NCBI GenBank assembly: GCA_002722095.1
Contig: PBKG01000006.1
Coordinates: 545,826 to 609,825 of the forward strand
Length of the DNA stretch: 64,000 nt
DNA from: Rhodospirillaceae bacterium
GTDB lineage: Bacteria; Pseudomonadota; Alphaproteobacteria; UBA8366
Reading direction: 5' to 3'
A program made the translations under genes and the position numbers. Below, one piece after another: positions 9,673 to 18,315 of the stretch. The first letter of the stretch is position 1, and every line of letters starts with the position of its first letter. A model generated the notes under the pieces. That model was given only the letters and a program-made list of their open reading frames with translations. It was not told the origin of the DNA and did not search any database.

Positions 9673-9963
9673 TTAGAAAGGCCAATAGGATATCAACAGT
9701 TTTTGAGCGAAGATCAGGAGCAGGATCAGAACCACAGGGGAAATGTCGAGGCCGCCGAAATTGGGTAGCATGCGGCGAATAGGCCCCAATAGCGGTTCGG
9801 TTACGCGGTAGAGAAAGTTACCGACCAGACTGACGAACTGATTATGAGTATTGATCACGTTGAAGGCGACAAGCCAGCTCAGAATGACCGAGACAATCAG
9901 AGCGTAAATATAGAGCTGAATCACAGTCAGGATCAGCCAAAGAAAGGGGTCAGTGTGTTGCAT
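9673..9963 (-). CDS. YggT family integral membrane protein
   Basis: 96 residues with two hydrophobic segments, near residues 7-28 (PFLWLILTVIQLYIYALIVS) and 72-92 (DISPVVLILLLIFAQ), joined by the conserved RVTEPLLGPIRRMLPNFGG. YggT proteins are small inner-membrane proteins of uncertain role, linked in some bacteria to cell shape or osmotic stress. The ATG at 9963 gives the normal size; the frame extends to 10032 without a family match. First gene of a yggT-DUF167-folD group on the minus strand. Confidence 0.85.
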   Translation of the reverse strand: MQHTDPFLWLILTVIQLYIYALIVSVILSWLVAFNVINTHNQFVSLVGNFLYRVTEPLLGPIRRMLPNFGGLDISPVVLILLLIFAQKLLISYWPF

Positions 9964-10062
9964 TACCGCCGCGCCCGCGGAAAGTTGAAAATTTAATCGG
10001 CGCAGCCTAACCGCCCGCGCGGACCGACGCAAGAAATGCGCTGGACCCCCGCAGTGCTTTGC

Positions 10063-10091
10063 TTGACAGGGAGCCGACCCATCCTCATATT
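10063..10091 (+). promoter_or_regulatory. Sigma-70-type promoter of tRNA-Ala
   Basis: TTGACA at 10063-10068, a 17-bp spacer and CATATT at 10086-10091 (four of six matches to TATAAT). Transcription would start near 10098, about 35 bp before the tRNA. The exact -35 hexamer and ideal spacing make this the clearest promoter in the window. Confidence 0.6.
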
Positions 10092-10133
10092 CCCGCTCTC
10101 CGGCGGCGGTTTCGGGGCTGTCGGAGCCCGGAT

Positions 10134-10209
10134 GGGGCCGTAGCTCAGTTGGGAGAGCGCAGCGTTCGCAACGCTGAGGTCAGGGGTTCAACTCCCCTCG
10201 GCTCCACCA
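10134..10209 (+). tRNA. tRNA-Ala (anticodon CGC)
   Basis: 76-nt cloverleaf with encoded CCA. The acceptor stem is GGGGCCG / CGGCTCC (one G-T pair). The D arm is GCTCAGTTGGGAGAGC. The anticodon stem CAGCG/CGCTG closes loop TTCGCAA, giving anticodon CGC. The T arm is AGGGG TTCAACT CCCCT. It reads Ala GCG codons. Confidence 0.97.
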
Positions 10210-10328
10210 ATTTTCCAGTCATTACGGAAGTCTGATCAAAGGGCGCGAAATCGTTGAATTTGTTGCCCTTACGGACGTAGACTGAACGCTACTTGAAGTC
10301 TGTGGCGGCGAATCAGAGGAACGTGGCG

Positions 10329-11528
10329 ATGAGCGCACCAGTTTTGACCTTTCCGGTCGGTTCCGACGAGGCGGTCGATTATGTCGATCGTGTGCGGAAA
10401 CTTGGGCCGGATATCGAGGCCAGCGCCAATGAAATCGAGCAAAGCCGCCGGGTTCCCGAATCCTTGCTGGACAAGCTGTTAGCAGCGGGTCTGTTCAAAC
10501 TTCTGGTGCCCGAATGTTACGGCGGCGGCGAGGTGCATCCGGTCACTTTCTTCAAGACGATCTCTGCATTGGCGGAGTATGACGGTACCGTTGCCTGGTG
10601 TGTCGGCCAGGCAAATGGCTGTGCGGTTTCCGCAGCATCGGTGCCGGCTGAAATTGCCGAGCAAATTTGGGGCAACCCTAGAGGTATCGTCGCCTGGGGG
10701 CCGGGACGCGGCAAGGCGATGCCCGACGGGGATGGTTATTTGATTTCCGGCAGCTGGATGTTCGCAAGCGGCGGCCACCATGCGACCTGGCTTGGGACGC
10801 AATCGACGGCGTTACTGGACAAAGACGGCAACGAACAGTTAGACGATGACGGCAATCTGATCACGCGTACTTTTTTCGTGCCAGCGGATTCCGTGCAATG
10901 GAAAGATGTTTGGGACGTGATAGGTCTTCGGGGCACCGGCAGTGACGCCTATTCGATCGAGAATGTGCCGGGCAATCTCGCCTGTTCGGTCAAGCGAGAC
11001 AATGTGGCGGAAGTGCGAATCAAAACGCCGCTTTATGCATTTCGCGCGAAAAATCTCTATTCCGCGAGTTTTGCGGGCGTGGCCTTAGGCCTGGCGCGGG
11101 GCATTCTCGAAGGTTTTAAGCAACTGGCGACCGAAAAAAAGGGCAAGTACGGAACGACGCTCCTAAAGGATAACGCTGTCGCTCAGTCCGACGTTTCGGT
11201 TTCCGAAGCGCGCATCCGGGCCGCGCGAGCCTATATGACCAGCGAGCTCGACGATATTTTCGAAGATGTGACGAGCACCGGCGCTTTGACGCCGGAGCAG
11301 CGTATGCGAATTCGCTTGGCCAGCACCTTCTGTATTCAGGAGGCAAAGGTGGCCGCGGATATCGCCTATCACTCCGCCGGCGCGACGGCGATTTTTTCGA
11401 ACCAGCCTTACGAGCGCCGATACCGTGACCTGCATGCGGTAACCCAGCAGGTTCAAGGCCACAAAGTGCATTATCAGACGGTCGGCGCGTTTCTGATGGG
11501 GAACGAGCCCGACCTGACCTCGATGTAG
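10329..11528 (+). CDS. Acyl-CoA dehydrogenase-fold flavoprotein (DszC/HsaA-like monooxygenase group)
   Basis: 399 residues. The fold is that of acyl-CoA dehydrogenases: N-terminal helices with VPESLLDKLLAAGLFKLLVPECYGG, a beta domain (GYLISGSWMFASGG, VIGLRGTGSDAYS) and a C-terminal helical domain. It lacks the usual catalytic Glu context and looks more like the group D flavin monooxygenases (DszC, HsaA, HpaB-like type 2) that use FMNH2 supplied by a separate reductase. The flavin reductase at 20645-21208 could be that partner. The substrate is unknown. The ATG at 10329 follows AGAGGAACGTGGCG; the frame is open to 10293. Confidence 0.75.
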   Translation: MSAPVLTFPVGSDEAVDYVDRVRKLGPDIEASANEIEQSRRVPESLLDKLLAAGLFKLLVPECYGGGEVHPVTFFKTISALAEYDGTVAWCVGQANGCAVSAASVPAEIAEQIWGNPRGIVAWGPGRGKAMPDGDGYLISGSWMFASGGHHATWLGTQSTALLDKDGNEQLDDDGNLITRTFFVPADSVQWKDVWDVIGLRGTGSDAYSIENVPGNLACSVKRDNVAEVRIKTPLYAFRAKNLYSASFAGVALGLARGILEGFKQLATEKKGKYGTTLLKDNAVAQSDVSVSEARIRAARAYMTSELDDIFEDVTSTGALTPEQRMRIRLASTFCIQEAKVAADIAYHSAGATAIFSNQPYERRYRDLHAVTQQVQGHKVHYQTVGAFLMGNEPDLTSM

Positions 11529-11536
11529 ATCGGCCC

Positions 11537-12529
11537 TTAAAGCGTTATCACCTCACCGATGGCAACCGATTTCGTCACCGCTTCAAGCAGCGCGATATTG
11601 TCGATCATTTCCGCCTGACTATTGATGTAGGTGCCGTTGCCGGCAATTGCATCGGCGAAGCATTCGAGATTCTCGAGCACCGTATTCGAGGCTTCCATGG
11701 TGCGGTTTTCCGGGGTGCCGCCTTTCTTGCAAATCGTAAGCGTTGTGACACCGCCATGTTCCGGGTGCGCGCTATCGCGCGCTTCGACCCAAGCCTCGGA
11801 CCCGAAAACCTGAAAGCGCATGAAAAAGGGTGTCACCATGGTGGCGTTGAGATAGCCGAGCGCGCCGCTCTTAAAACGTATCTGTGCCATCACGATGTCG
11901 CCATTCTCCTGCGTTGCGACCCGATGCGCGGTCTGCGCATAAACTTCAACGGCGGGGCCAAACATCCAGACATAAGCATCCGACAGGTGAATTCCCATGG
12001 CGGTCATGCCCGCCGCCGGCGCGTTTTCGCTGGTGGTTCGCCAGTCACCCTTCGGCATGTCAGCAAGGATATCGTGACTGAAATTGGCTTCGGCCTGCAT
12101 GATGGTGCCGAGCTCACCTTCAGCAACCATGCGCTTGATTTCCTGCAGGGCGGGCTCGAACCGCCGCTCGTGGCCGACACCCAGCATTACGCCAGCATCG
12201 TTGCAAGCGGCAACCGAGCGCTCGGCACTCGCCTTTGTGAGCCCTAAGGGTTTTTCGCAGAAAACATGTTTGCCGGCACCGGCAGCTTTGGCAATTTGTT
12301 CTTCGTGGAGCGCATGGGGAGTGGCCAAAATCAGGGCGTCGACCGCGGTATCGGAAATCAAATCGTCAAAATTTTCGCTTGCTGCTAGCCCATGTTCGTT
12401 GACGAATTCCTTTACGGCTTCCGGGTTGGTGTCGACGGCGCGCACGAGTTCCAGCTTATTGCTTTCGGCCAGGGTGCGGGTCATGTGCTTTCCCCACCAT
12501 CCGAGGCCCGCAAGACCGATTTTCAACAT
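11537..12529 (-). CDS. Gfo/Idh/MocA family NAD(P)-dependent oxidoreductase
   Basis: 330 residues. The N-terminal Rossmann fold has the GLAGLGWWGKH dinucleotide motif; LATPHALHEEQIAKAAGAGK and the signature FCEKPLGLT (catalytic Lys in EKP) follow, near residue 95. The C-terminal alpha/beta domain carries MGIHLSDAYVWMFGP, whose His fits the substrate site. Family members oxidise sugars, inositols and related alcohols; the substrate here is unknown. It converges on the preceding flavoprotein gene with 8 bp between stops. Confidence 0.9.
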   Translation of the reverse strand: MLKIGLAGLGWWGKHMTRTLAESNKLELVRAVDTNPEAVKEFVNEHGLAASENFDDLISDTAVDALILATPHALHEEQIAKAAGAGKHVFCEKPLGLTKASAERSVAACNDAGVMLGVGHERRFEPALQEIKRMVAEGELGTIMQAEANFSHDILADMPKGDWRTTSENAPAAGMTAMGIHLSDAYVWMFGPAVEVYAQTAHRVATQENGDIVMAQIRFKSGALGYLNATMVTPFFMRFQVFGSEAWVEARDSAHPEHGGVTTLTICKKGGTPENRTMEASNTVLENLECFADAIAGNGTYINSQAEMIDNIALLEAVTKSVAIGEVITL

Positions 12530-12643
12530 CTGTTTCTCTCCGCTTTGACCGGTACCCGATGGGGGCTAATGTAGGGTCTCGCTATATGGCCGTCCATGGC
12601 AGTGGGGGCAGGACGGAAATATGTCAAAAGCAACGAAGAGATC

Positions 12644-13708
12644 ATGGCGGAAGAAAAGAAACCGATAACGATCATCACCGGTTTTCTCGGCAGCGGGAAA
12701 ACGACGGTGTTGAACCATCTTTTGGGAGATGAGCGTTTCGCGGACACCGCCGTCATCATCAATGAGTTCGGTGAAATCGGGATCGATCATTTATTGGTCG
12801 AGACCTCGTTTGAGGAAGACGAGCTGATGGTGATGCAGTCCGGCTGTATTTGCTGCACCATTCGTGGCGATCTCGTCGATACGCTGGCCGATCTTGAAAC
12901 TCGCACTAAAGCAGGCGACTTGCCGCCCTTCAGCCGTGTGCTCGTCGAGACCACTGGCCTCGCGGATCCGGCGCCGATCCTACAGACGGTAATGTCCGAC
13001 CCACTTCTGGTCGACAAGTATCGCTTGGGCGGTGTGGTCGCGACGGTTGATGCGGTAAATGGGGGGGCGACGCTCGATTCTCATGACGAAGCGGTCAAGC
13101 AGGCCGCGGTCGCCGACCGCTTACTGGTAACTAAAACCGATCTCGCAGATGATGGATTGGTGGTGAAGCTGGAGGCGCGGTTGGGCGACCTCAACCCTCG
13201 CGCTCCGCTCGAGCAAATCATCGCCGGCGCCGTTGCACCGGACCATGTATTCGGGCTCGGCTTCTACGACGTTGGCGGGAAAACCGCCGACGTGCGCACC
13301 TGGCTGGCGGACGCGGAGTTGGAAATTCGCGATCACGGAGATCATCATGGCGGCGGCCATGATCACGCCGCCCAAGATGTAAATCGCCACGATGCGGAGA
13401 TTTCAGCCTTTTGTATAACCGAATCTAAACCTCTGCCCTGGCAAGGGGTCAAAGCGTGGCTGGAGTCGATCGGCTCACTCAGGGGCGAAGACCTGTTGAG
13501 GATTAAGGGTTTCGTCAATGTGGCCGAATTCGACACGCCAGTGGTAATTCACGGTGTGCAGCATGTATTTCACCCGCCAGTTAGGCTCGAGTCATGGCCC
13601 GATGAAGATCGCTCGACCCGGATCGTCTTTATCGTTCGCAATATCGCCAAGGAGGGGTTGGAAAGGTCACTATCGACTTTTTGCCAAGCCGCAACAAACG
13701 AGACATAG
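12644..13708 (+). CDS. COG0523 (CobW/YjiA/YeiR-type) G3E GTPase, putative metallochaperone
   Basis: 354 residues. The P-loop GFLGSGKT is at 13-20. The CXCC metal-binding motif is at 68-71 (GCICCTIRGDL), followed by ETTGLADP and the guanine-specificity TKTD. A His-rich linker (HGDHHGGGHDH near 245) and a CobW C-terminal domain follow. The family inserts metals such as Zn or Co into client proteins. No Zur-like site is evident upstream. The ATG at 12644 gives the family's usual N-terminus. It precedes the LVIVD-repeat pair by 54 bp, so it may share their transcript. Confidence 0.88.
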   Translation: MAEEKKPITIITGFLGSGKTTVLNHLLGDERFADTAVIINEFGEIGIDHLLVETSFEEDELMVMQSGCICCTIRGDLVDTLADLETRTKAGDLPPFSRVLVETTGLADPAPILQTVMSDPLLVDKYRLGGVVATVDAVNGGATLDSHDEAVKQAAVADRLLVTKTDLADDGLVVKLEARLGDLNPRAPLEQIIAGAVAPDHVFGLGFYDVGGKTADVRTWLADAELEIRDHGDHHGGGHDHAAQDVNRHDAEISAFCITESKPLPWQGVKAWLESIGSLRGEDLLRIKGFVNVAEFDTPVVIHGVQHVFHPPVRLESWPDEDRSTRIVFIVRNIAKEGLERSLSTFCQAATNET

Positions 13709-13762
13709 TGCAAAAAACTCTGCGGGCCGTAGGCGCGCAATCAGATACCGAGGAGGCCCCGC

Positions 13763-14977
13763 ATGAAGGAAGCGCTGTCCAAGAACATGAACTTGGTGTC
13801 TCAGCACCTGCTCGATGGTTTTGGCGGGATGGGCGAAGGCATGTCGATACAGCTTACCGGAGACGGCCGGCGTATCATTTGGTTGGCGCACGTCTCTGCG
13901 CCGAAGAATTTTAGCGGCGTCGACGTAACCGATCTTAAAAATCCAAAACTAATCGTCCAAACCGACCTTCCGCACCAAAATGTGCGTTCCAATTCGCTCG
14001 AAGTTTGCGGCGATACGATGGCCGTGGCCTACCAAACCAACAAGCTCGGCGAACAGCCAGCCGGTATCGAAATGTTCGACATCTCGAGCCCCGAGGAACC
14101 CAAAAGTATAGGTTTCTTCGACACCTCAGGGCCAATGTCGAAAGGCGTGCATCAGGTTTGGTATGTGGATGGCGAGTACATTCATTGCGCAGGCGCCGAC
14201 GCTAATTTCAATGCCCACTTGCCGGAAAAAGACTATCAGTTTTATCAGATCATCGACGCCAAAGATCCGACCGACATGAAAGAAGTGGGCCGTTGGTGGA
14301 TGCCAGGCCAATGCGAAAGCGACGATGAACCGCCATGTACGCGCGAGCCGAAATACAATGCCGGCTGGCGCCCGCACAACACCAATGTGTATCCGGAGCG
14401 GCCCGACCGTGCCTACATTGCCTATATCGATGGCGGCGCGGTGACGCTGGATATTTCGGATATGGCGAACCCGAAAATGATTGCCAACTGGAATCCCTCG
14501 CCCCCATTTCCGGGTTTCGTCCACACGGTGATGCCGCTGTTCGAGCGCGAGCTTCTGGTCGTTAGCCATGAATGCAACAAACTTGGCGGCGAGGACTGGC
14601 CGAAGGTCACCTGGGTCTTGGACAACCGCCACGAACCAAACCCGACACCGCTCGCCATTCTGCCCCTGCCGCCGTTTGAAGAATTTGGCGGCCGTCCGGG
14701 CCGATTCGGCGCGCACAATTTGCATGAGAACCGACCGGGTCCCTCGTTCCGCTCGGAAACTTTGGTGATAGGCAACTACTTCAACGCCGGGGTACGGGTG
14801 CATGATATTTCGGATCCCTTCCGGCCCGAGGAGGTTGCTTATTACGTGCCCGAAGATCCCGAGAATTCGCGTGTCGGCGAAATTCAGATCAACGATGTTT
14901 ATGTGGACGAGAACCAAATCGTTTATGCGATGGATCGTTTCGGTGGCGGTCTCTACATCATCGAAATGGACGTCTAA
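13763..14977 (+). CDS. LVIVD-repeat protein, paralogue 1
   Basis: 404 residues, no signal peptide or membrane segment. It contains repeats of the LVIVD/beta-propeller type, for example SGVDVTDLKNPKLIVQT, EMFDISSPEEPKSIGFF, VTLDISDMANPKMIANW and VRVHDISDPFRPEEVAYY. Several His/Asp/Glu blocks are shared exactly with the next gene (FGAHNLHENRPGP, PHNTNVYPERPDRAY, GEYIHCAGAD), so they may form a metal or active site. Function is unknown; selenium-binding-protein-like propellers are a distant possibility. A strong AGGAGG lies 10 bp before the ATG. Confidence 0.65.
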   Translation: MKEALSKNMNLVSQHLLDGFGGMGEGMSIQLTGDGRRIIWLAHVSAPKNFSGVDVTDLKNPKLIVQTDLPHQNVRSNSLEVCGDTMAVAYQTNKLGEQPAGIEMFDISSPEEPKSIGFFDTSGPMSKGVHQVWYVDGEYIHCAGADANFNAHLPEKDYQFYQIIDAKDPTDMKEVGRWWMPGQCESDDEPPCTREPKYNAGWRPHNTNVYPERPDRAYIAYIDGGAVTLDISDMANPKMIANWNPSPPFPGFVHTVMPLFERELLVVSHECNKLGGEDWPKVTWVLDNRHEPNPTPLAILPLPPFEEFGGRPGRFGAHNLHENRPGPSFRSETLVIGNYFNAGVRVHDISDPFRPEEVAYYVPEDPENSRVGEIQINDVYVDENQIVYAMDRFGGGLYIIEMDV

Positions 14978-15006
14978 AACGATAAATCCGTCAATCGGAG
15001 AAAAAA

Positions 15007-16221
15007 ATGAGCCAGGCTCAATCGAAAAATATGCGCCTGATCGCCCAGCATACGCTCGACGGATTCGGCAATATGGGCGAGGGCATGGGTTTGCAGTTGG
15101 CCAAGGACGGTCGGCGCATTATGTGGCTCGCCCATGAAAGTCCGCCAAAGAATTTCTCCGGGGTCGATGTAAGCGATATCAAGAATCCGAAATTGATCGT
15201 GCAGACCGAGCTTCCGCATCAGAATGTACGCTCCAACTCGCTCGATGTTTGCGGCGACCTTATGGCGGTTGCGTATCAGACAAATGCGTTGGGGTTGGAG
15301 CCTGCAGGCGTCGACATATTCGATATCAGTGACCCTGAGAATCCCAAATCGATCGGATTTTTCGATTGTTCTGGGCCGCAGTCCCGCGGCGTGCATTGCG
15401 TCTGGTTTGTCGATGGCGAATATATTCATTGCGCCGGCGCCGACAGCGAGTTCAACGCTCGCGAGCCCGAAAAAGATTACCAGATTTATCAAATCATCGA
15501 TGCGCGTGACCCGACTAACCCGACGGAAGCGGGTCGCTGGTGGATGCCGGGCCAGCTCGAGGGTGATGTGGAGCCACCATTAACCCGCCACCCGGAATTC
15601 GACGAAGGATTTCGGCCGCACAACACCAATGTTTATCCCGAACGCCCGGACCGGGCTTATGTCGCCTATATCGACGGGGGCATGGTGACGCTCGATATAT
15701 CCGACATGGCCAATCCAAAGGTCGTTGCGCATTGGAATCACAGCCCGCCTTTTACTGGGTTCACCCACACGGTACTGCCGCTATTCAGTCGCGACCTTTT
15801 AATCGTCGCCGCCGAAGCGACCTATGCCGGTGCTGCCGATTGGCCGCGCATTACCTTTGTCGTCGATAATCGAGTGGAGACCAATCCGGTTCCGATTTCC
15901 ACCTTACCGATGCCGTCGCTCGACGAGTTCGGCGGCCGGCCGGGCCGGTTTGGTGCGCATAATTTGCACGAGAATCGGCCGGGGCCTGCATTCCACTCGG
16001 ACACCATTATCATCGGCAACTATTTCAATGCCGGCGTGCGCGTGCATGATCTGACCGACCCGTTCCGGCCTCAGGAAGTAGCCTATTACGTGCCCGAAGC
16101 ACCCGAGGGCTCTCGGGTTGGTGAGATCCAAATCAACGATGTCTATGTGGACGAAAATCAGATTGTCTACGCGATGGATCGATTTTCCGGTGGGCTCTAT
16201 ATCTTAGAGATGGATGTTTGA
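15007..16221 (+). CDS. LVIVD-repeat protein, paralogue 2 (tandem duplicate)
   Basis: 404 residues, collinear with the preceding gene without gaps and roughly three quarters identical by eye. The same propeller-type repeats appear (SGVDVSDIKNPKLIVQT, DIFDISDPENPKSIGFF, VTLDISDMANPKVVAHW, VRVHDLTDPFRPQEVAYY). Divergence is concentrated around residues 190-210 and 270-310; the FGAHNLHENRPGP and GEIQINDVYVDENQIVYAMD blocks are identical. The gap of 29 bp and a GGAGAAAAAA ribosome-binding site indicate one transcript with paralogue 1. Function is unknown. Confidence 0.65.
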   Translation: MSQAQSKNMRLIAQHTLDGFGNMGEGMGLQLAKDGRRIMWLAHESPPKNFSGVDVSDIKNPKLIVQTELPHQNVRSNSLDVCGDLMAVAYQTNALGLEPAGVDIFDISDPENPKSIGFFDCSGPQSRGVHCVWFVDGEYIHCAGADSEFNAREPEKDYQIYQIIDARDPTNPTEAGRWWMPGQLEGDVEPPLTRHPEFDEGFRPHNTNVYPERPDRAYVAYIDGGMVTLDISDMANPKVVAHWNHSPPFTGFTHTVLPLFSRDLLIVAAEATYAGAADWPRITFVVDNRVETNPVPISTLPMPSLDEFGGRPGRFGAHNLHENRPGPAFHSDTIIIGNYFNAGVRVHDLTDPFRPQEVAYYVPEAPEGSRVGEIQINDVYVDENQIVYAMDRFSGGLYILEMDV

Positions 16222-16224
16222 GGC

Positions 16225-16968
16225 TTAGAACCGAACCCCGCCAACAGCCACATTCTCTGCAATAGCGGCCGGTTTGAAGGGGCTTTGCGGCAGAACCTCG
16301 CCTTTCCAAAAAAGCCCGAAGGTTTCGGGTAATAATGATTCCAAATACCTTGCGCCGTCTTTGGCGAGATCAGCGCTGGCGGCTTCGATGATAGTGACGC
16401 CGCTTTTTCGGAGCACCTGTAACTCGGCGCGACGGGATTTGGTCGGCGTTTGAAACCCGGTGAGATCAATCGCTATAAGCTCGCGTCCGGTCCAAAAAGC
16501 GCAATCCGTCGCGACAAAAGTACCGCCTTCGACGGGAATTTGCGCGCGCGGGAGCGGGCGGAGCGCGGAGAACGCCCAATCCCGGTAATGATAGAGCCCG
16601 TCATAATCCGCCAATGTTTTGGTCAGCGCATCCCGGTTTTCTGCGAGCGCTGAATTGATGAAGCCGAAATAGGAATCGATAAAGCCATGCTGCGATTTGG
16701 TCCAAAGATCGCAGAGCGCGTGCAAATGATCTTGAATCAGCTGTAGCCGAGTATCGGTGTCGCTCGCGGTGCCGAGACCGGGGGTCGCGCGGAAATCATA
16801 GGGGCCGTGATGGAGGCGGAGAGGCGGCGTATTGGAAGTATCGATGGTGATGATGTTGGTTGAGTTCGCGTCGCCCTCGGCGCGGCGCTGCTCTGCCACC
16901 GCTGTTGCCTTTTCGGGATTAGAGGTGCCGAAGGGAATGATCAGCGGTTTCCCGTGTTTGCCCGCCAT
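16225..16968 (-). CDS. Uncharacterised protein encoded with an LLM monooxygenase
   Basis: 247 residues, not recognised. The protein is soluble with no signal peptide. The middle is helical (DTRLQLIQDHLHALCDLW). The C-terminal third reads DCAFWTGRELIAIDLTGFQ, then SRRAELQVLRKSGVTIIEA: an Asp, a beta strand ending in Asp, two Arg and a strand after Gly, in the order seen in PD-(D/E)XK nuclease-like folds such as DUF559. The catalytic Lys is missing, so any such relation is only structural and speculative. It follows the LLM gene by 8 bp and is surely co-transcribed with it. Confidence 0.55.
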   Translation of the reverse strand: MAGKHGKPLIIPFGTSNPEKATAVAEQRRAEGDANSTNIITIDTSNTPPLRLHHGPYDFRATPGLGTASDTDTRLQLIQDHLHALCDLWTKSQHGFIDSYFGFINSALAENRDALTKTLADYDGLYHYRDWAFSALRPLPRAQIPVEGGTFVATDCAFWTGRELIAIDLTGFQTPTKSRRAELQVLRKSGVTIIEAASADLAKDGARYLESLLPETFGLFWKGEVLPQSPFKPAAIAENVAVGGVRF

Positions 16969-16976
16969 ATCGGATA

Positions 16977-18080
16977 TCAGGCGACTGCGCCTTCGCCCTT
17001 GATGGCGGTATTGACTGCAGGCATGACGTCGGTCGCCAACAATTCCATCGAGCGTTTTCCGAGCGTCTTGTCCTTCCAGTCCATCGCCGCATAGAGCAAC
17101 GTGCCGAAATCACCGACCGTTTCGCGGAACTGCAGCAGCTCGTCAGTGACCTTATCCGGCGTGCCGTAGATAACCAATTGCTCGACGATATCCTCGACGT
17201 TTAGGTCTTCGTCGGCCTGGTTGCGGTCTACCTTGAATAGCTCTGCGCGGCCTACCGCCTTCAGCTTGGTGAACAGCGAATAGAAATATTGGTAGTAGGG
17301 CCCGTTCGGGTCGGTGGCATAGCGCTTGGCGGTCGCCATGTCGTCGGCGACGCAGATGCATTTCGCGACCCGCCAATTTTTGGGATCCGCCGGGCGGCCG
17401 GCATTGTTGCAGCCATCGACATATTTTGGCCAGTGCGATGCCACCCATTGCGGTTGCAGGAAGTTGGCGGAAATTGGCTCCCAGCCGCGTTCCGCTGCCG
17501 CCGTAACGCCGGCGGAAAAGGGCGCTACTGCGGTGACGACGATCGGCGGGTGCGGCTTCTGATAAGGCTTCAGAATCGTGCCCTGGCCGATTTCGGGTAG
17601 CTGGGTCTTTTCCGTAGTTATGTTCCAGAACTCACCCTTGAGATTGTAGGGCGGATCATTGGCCCAAATATCGAGAATCATGTTGATGCCTTCGACCAGC
17701 ATGGCGGTGCGGTCCCGTTCCAGATTACCCATCGCTTCCGCATCCGAGATCAGGCCGCCGGGGCTGATGCCCATGATGAATCGCCCCTTGGCCATATTGT
17801 CGACCATCGACACCTCGGCGGCGATTTTGGCGGGGTGATGGTTGGGAATGTTGATGGTTCCGGTGCCGAGTTTGATTTTCTCGGTTTCGTTCAGCAGCCA
17901 AGCGATGAAAACCAGGCTCGACGTGATAGTTTCGGCGGCATCGGTGATGTGTTCACCGAAGAACGCTTCCTTGTAGCCGAGTTGCTCGGCAAGCAATGTG
18001 CACTCCCGGTCCTCCTGCAAGGTTTCCGCATAATCGCGATCCTTGGGATGTATAGGCATGGTGAAAAAACCGAGATCCAT
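16977..18080 (-). CDS. LLM-class (luciferase-like) flavin-dependent monooxygenase
   Basis: 367 residues of the bacterial-luciferase TIM-barrel family. Typical features: the N-terminal DLGFFTMPIHP, YKEAFFGEHITDAAETI with the conserved His, GTGTINIPNHHPAKIAAEVSMVDNMAKGRFIMGISPGG, and PPIVVTAVAPFSAGVTAAAERGWEP in short segments. It most resembles the group that includes alkanal, limonene and nitrilotriacetate-type monooxygenases, which need FMNH2 from a reductase. The substrate is unknown. Divergent from the CoA-transferase gene across 235 bp. Confidence 0.88.
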   Translation of the reverse strand: MDLGFFTMPIHPKDRDYAETLQEDRECTLLAEQLGYKEAFFGEHITDAAETITSSLVFIAWLLNETEKIKLGTGTINIPNHHPAKIAAEVSMVDNMAKGRFIMGISPGGLISDAEAMGNLERDRTAMLVEGINMILDIWANDPPYNLKGEFWNITTEKTQLPEIGQGTILKPYQKPHPPIVVTAVAPFSAGVTAAAERGWEPISANFLQPQWVASHWPKYVDGCNNAGRPADPKNWRVAKCICVADDMATAKRYATDPNGPYYQYFYSLFTKLKAVGRAELFKVDRNQADEDLNVEDIVEQLVIYGTPDKVTDELLQFRETVGDFGTLLYAAMDWKDKTLGKRSMELLATDVMPAVNTAIKGEGAVA

Positions 18081-18315
18081 AGGTTAGTCTCCTTCGAGCC
18101 TTCGACATCGCTCGCCACGGCGGTGTTGAACGTTAAGTTTATCGGCTCGCTAAGGCGACCGAAAGGGCAATTACCTTGCTCAACTCTGCGAGCAACGGAC
18201 CTATACGAGTCAATGTAATTCCTGTGTCGTGCGCGGTCGCGCAAAGCACTCGATCTGGACAATCGTCGCAATTCATTGTTGGTTGGCGCCCCGTCGAGAT
18301 ATTTGTGCCGGAGCC

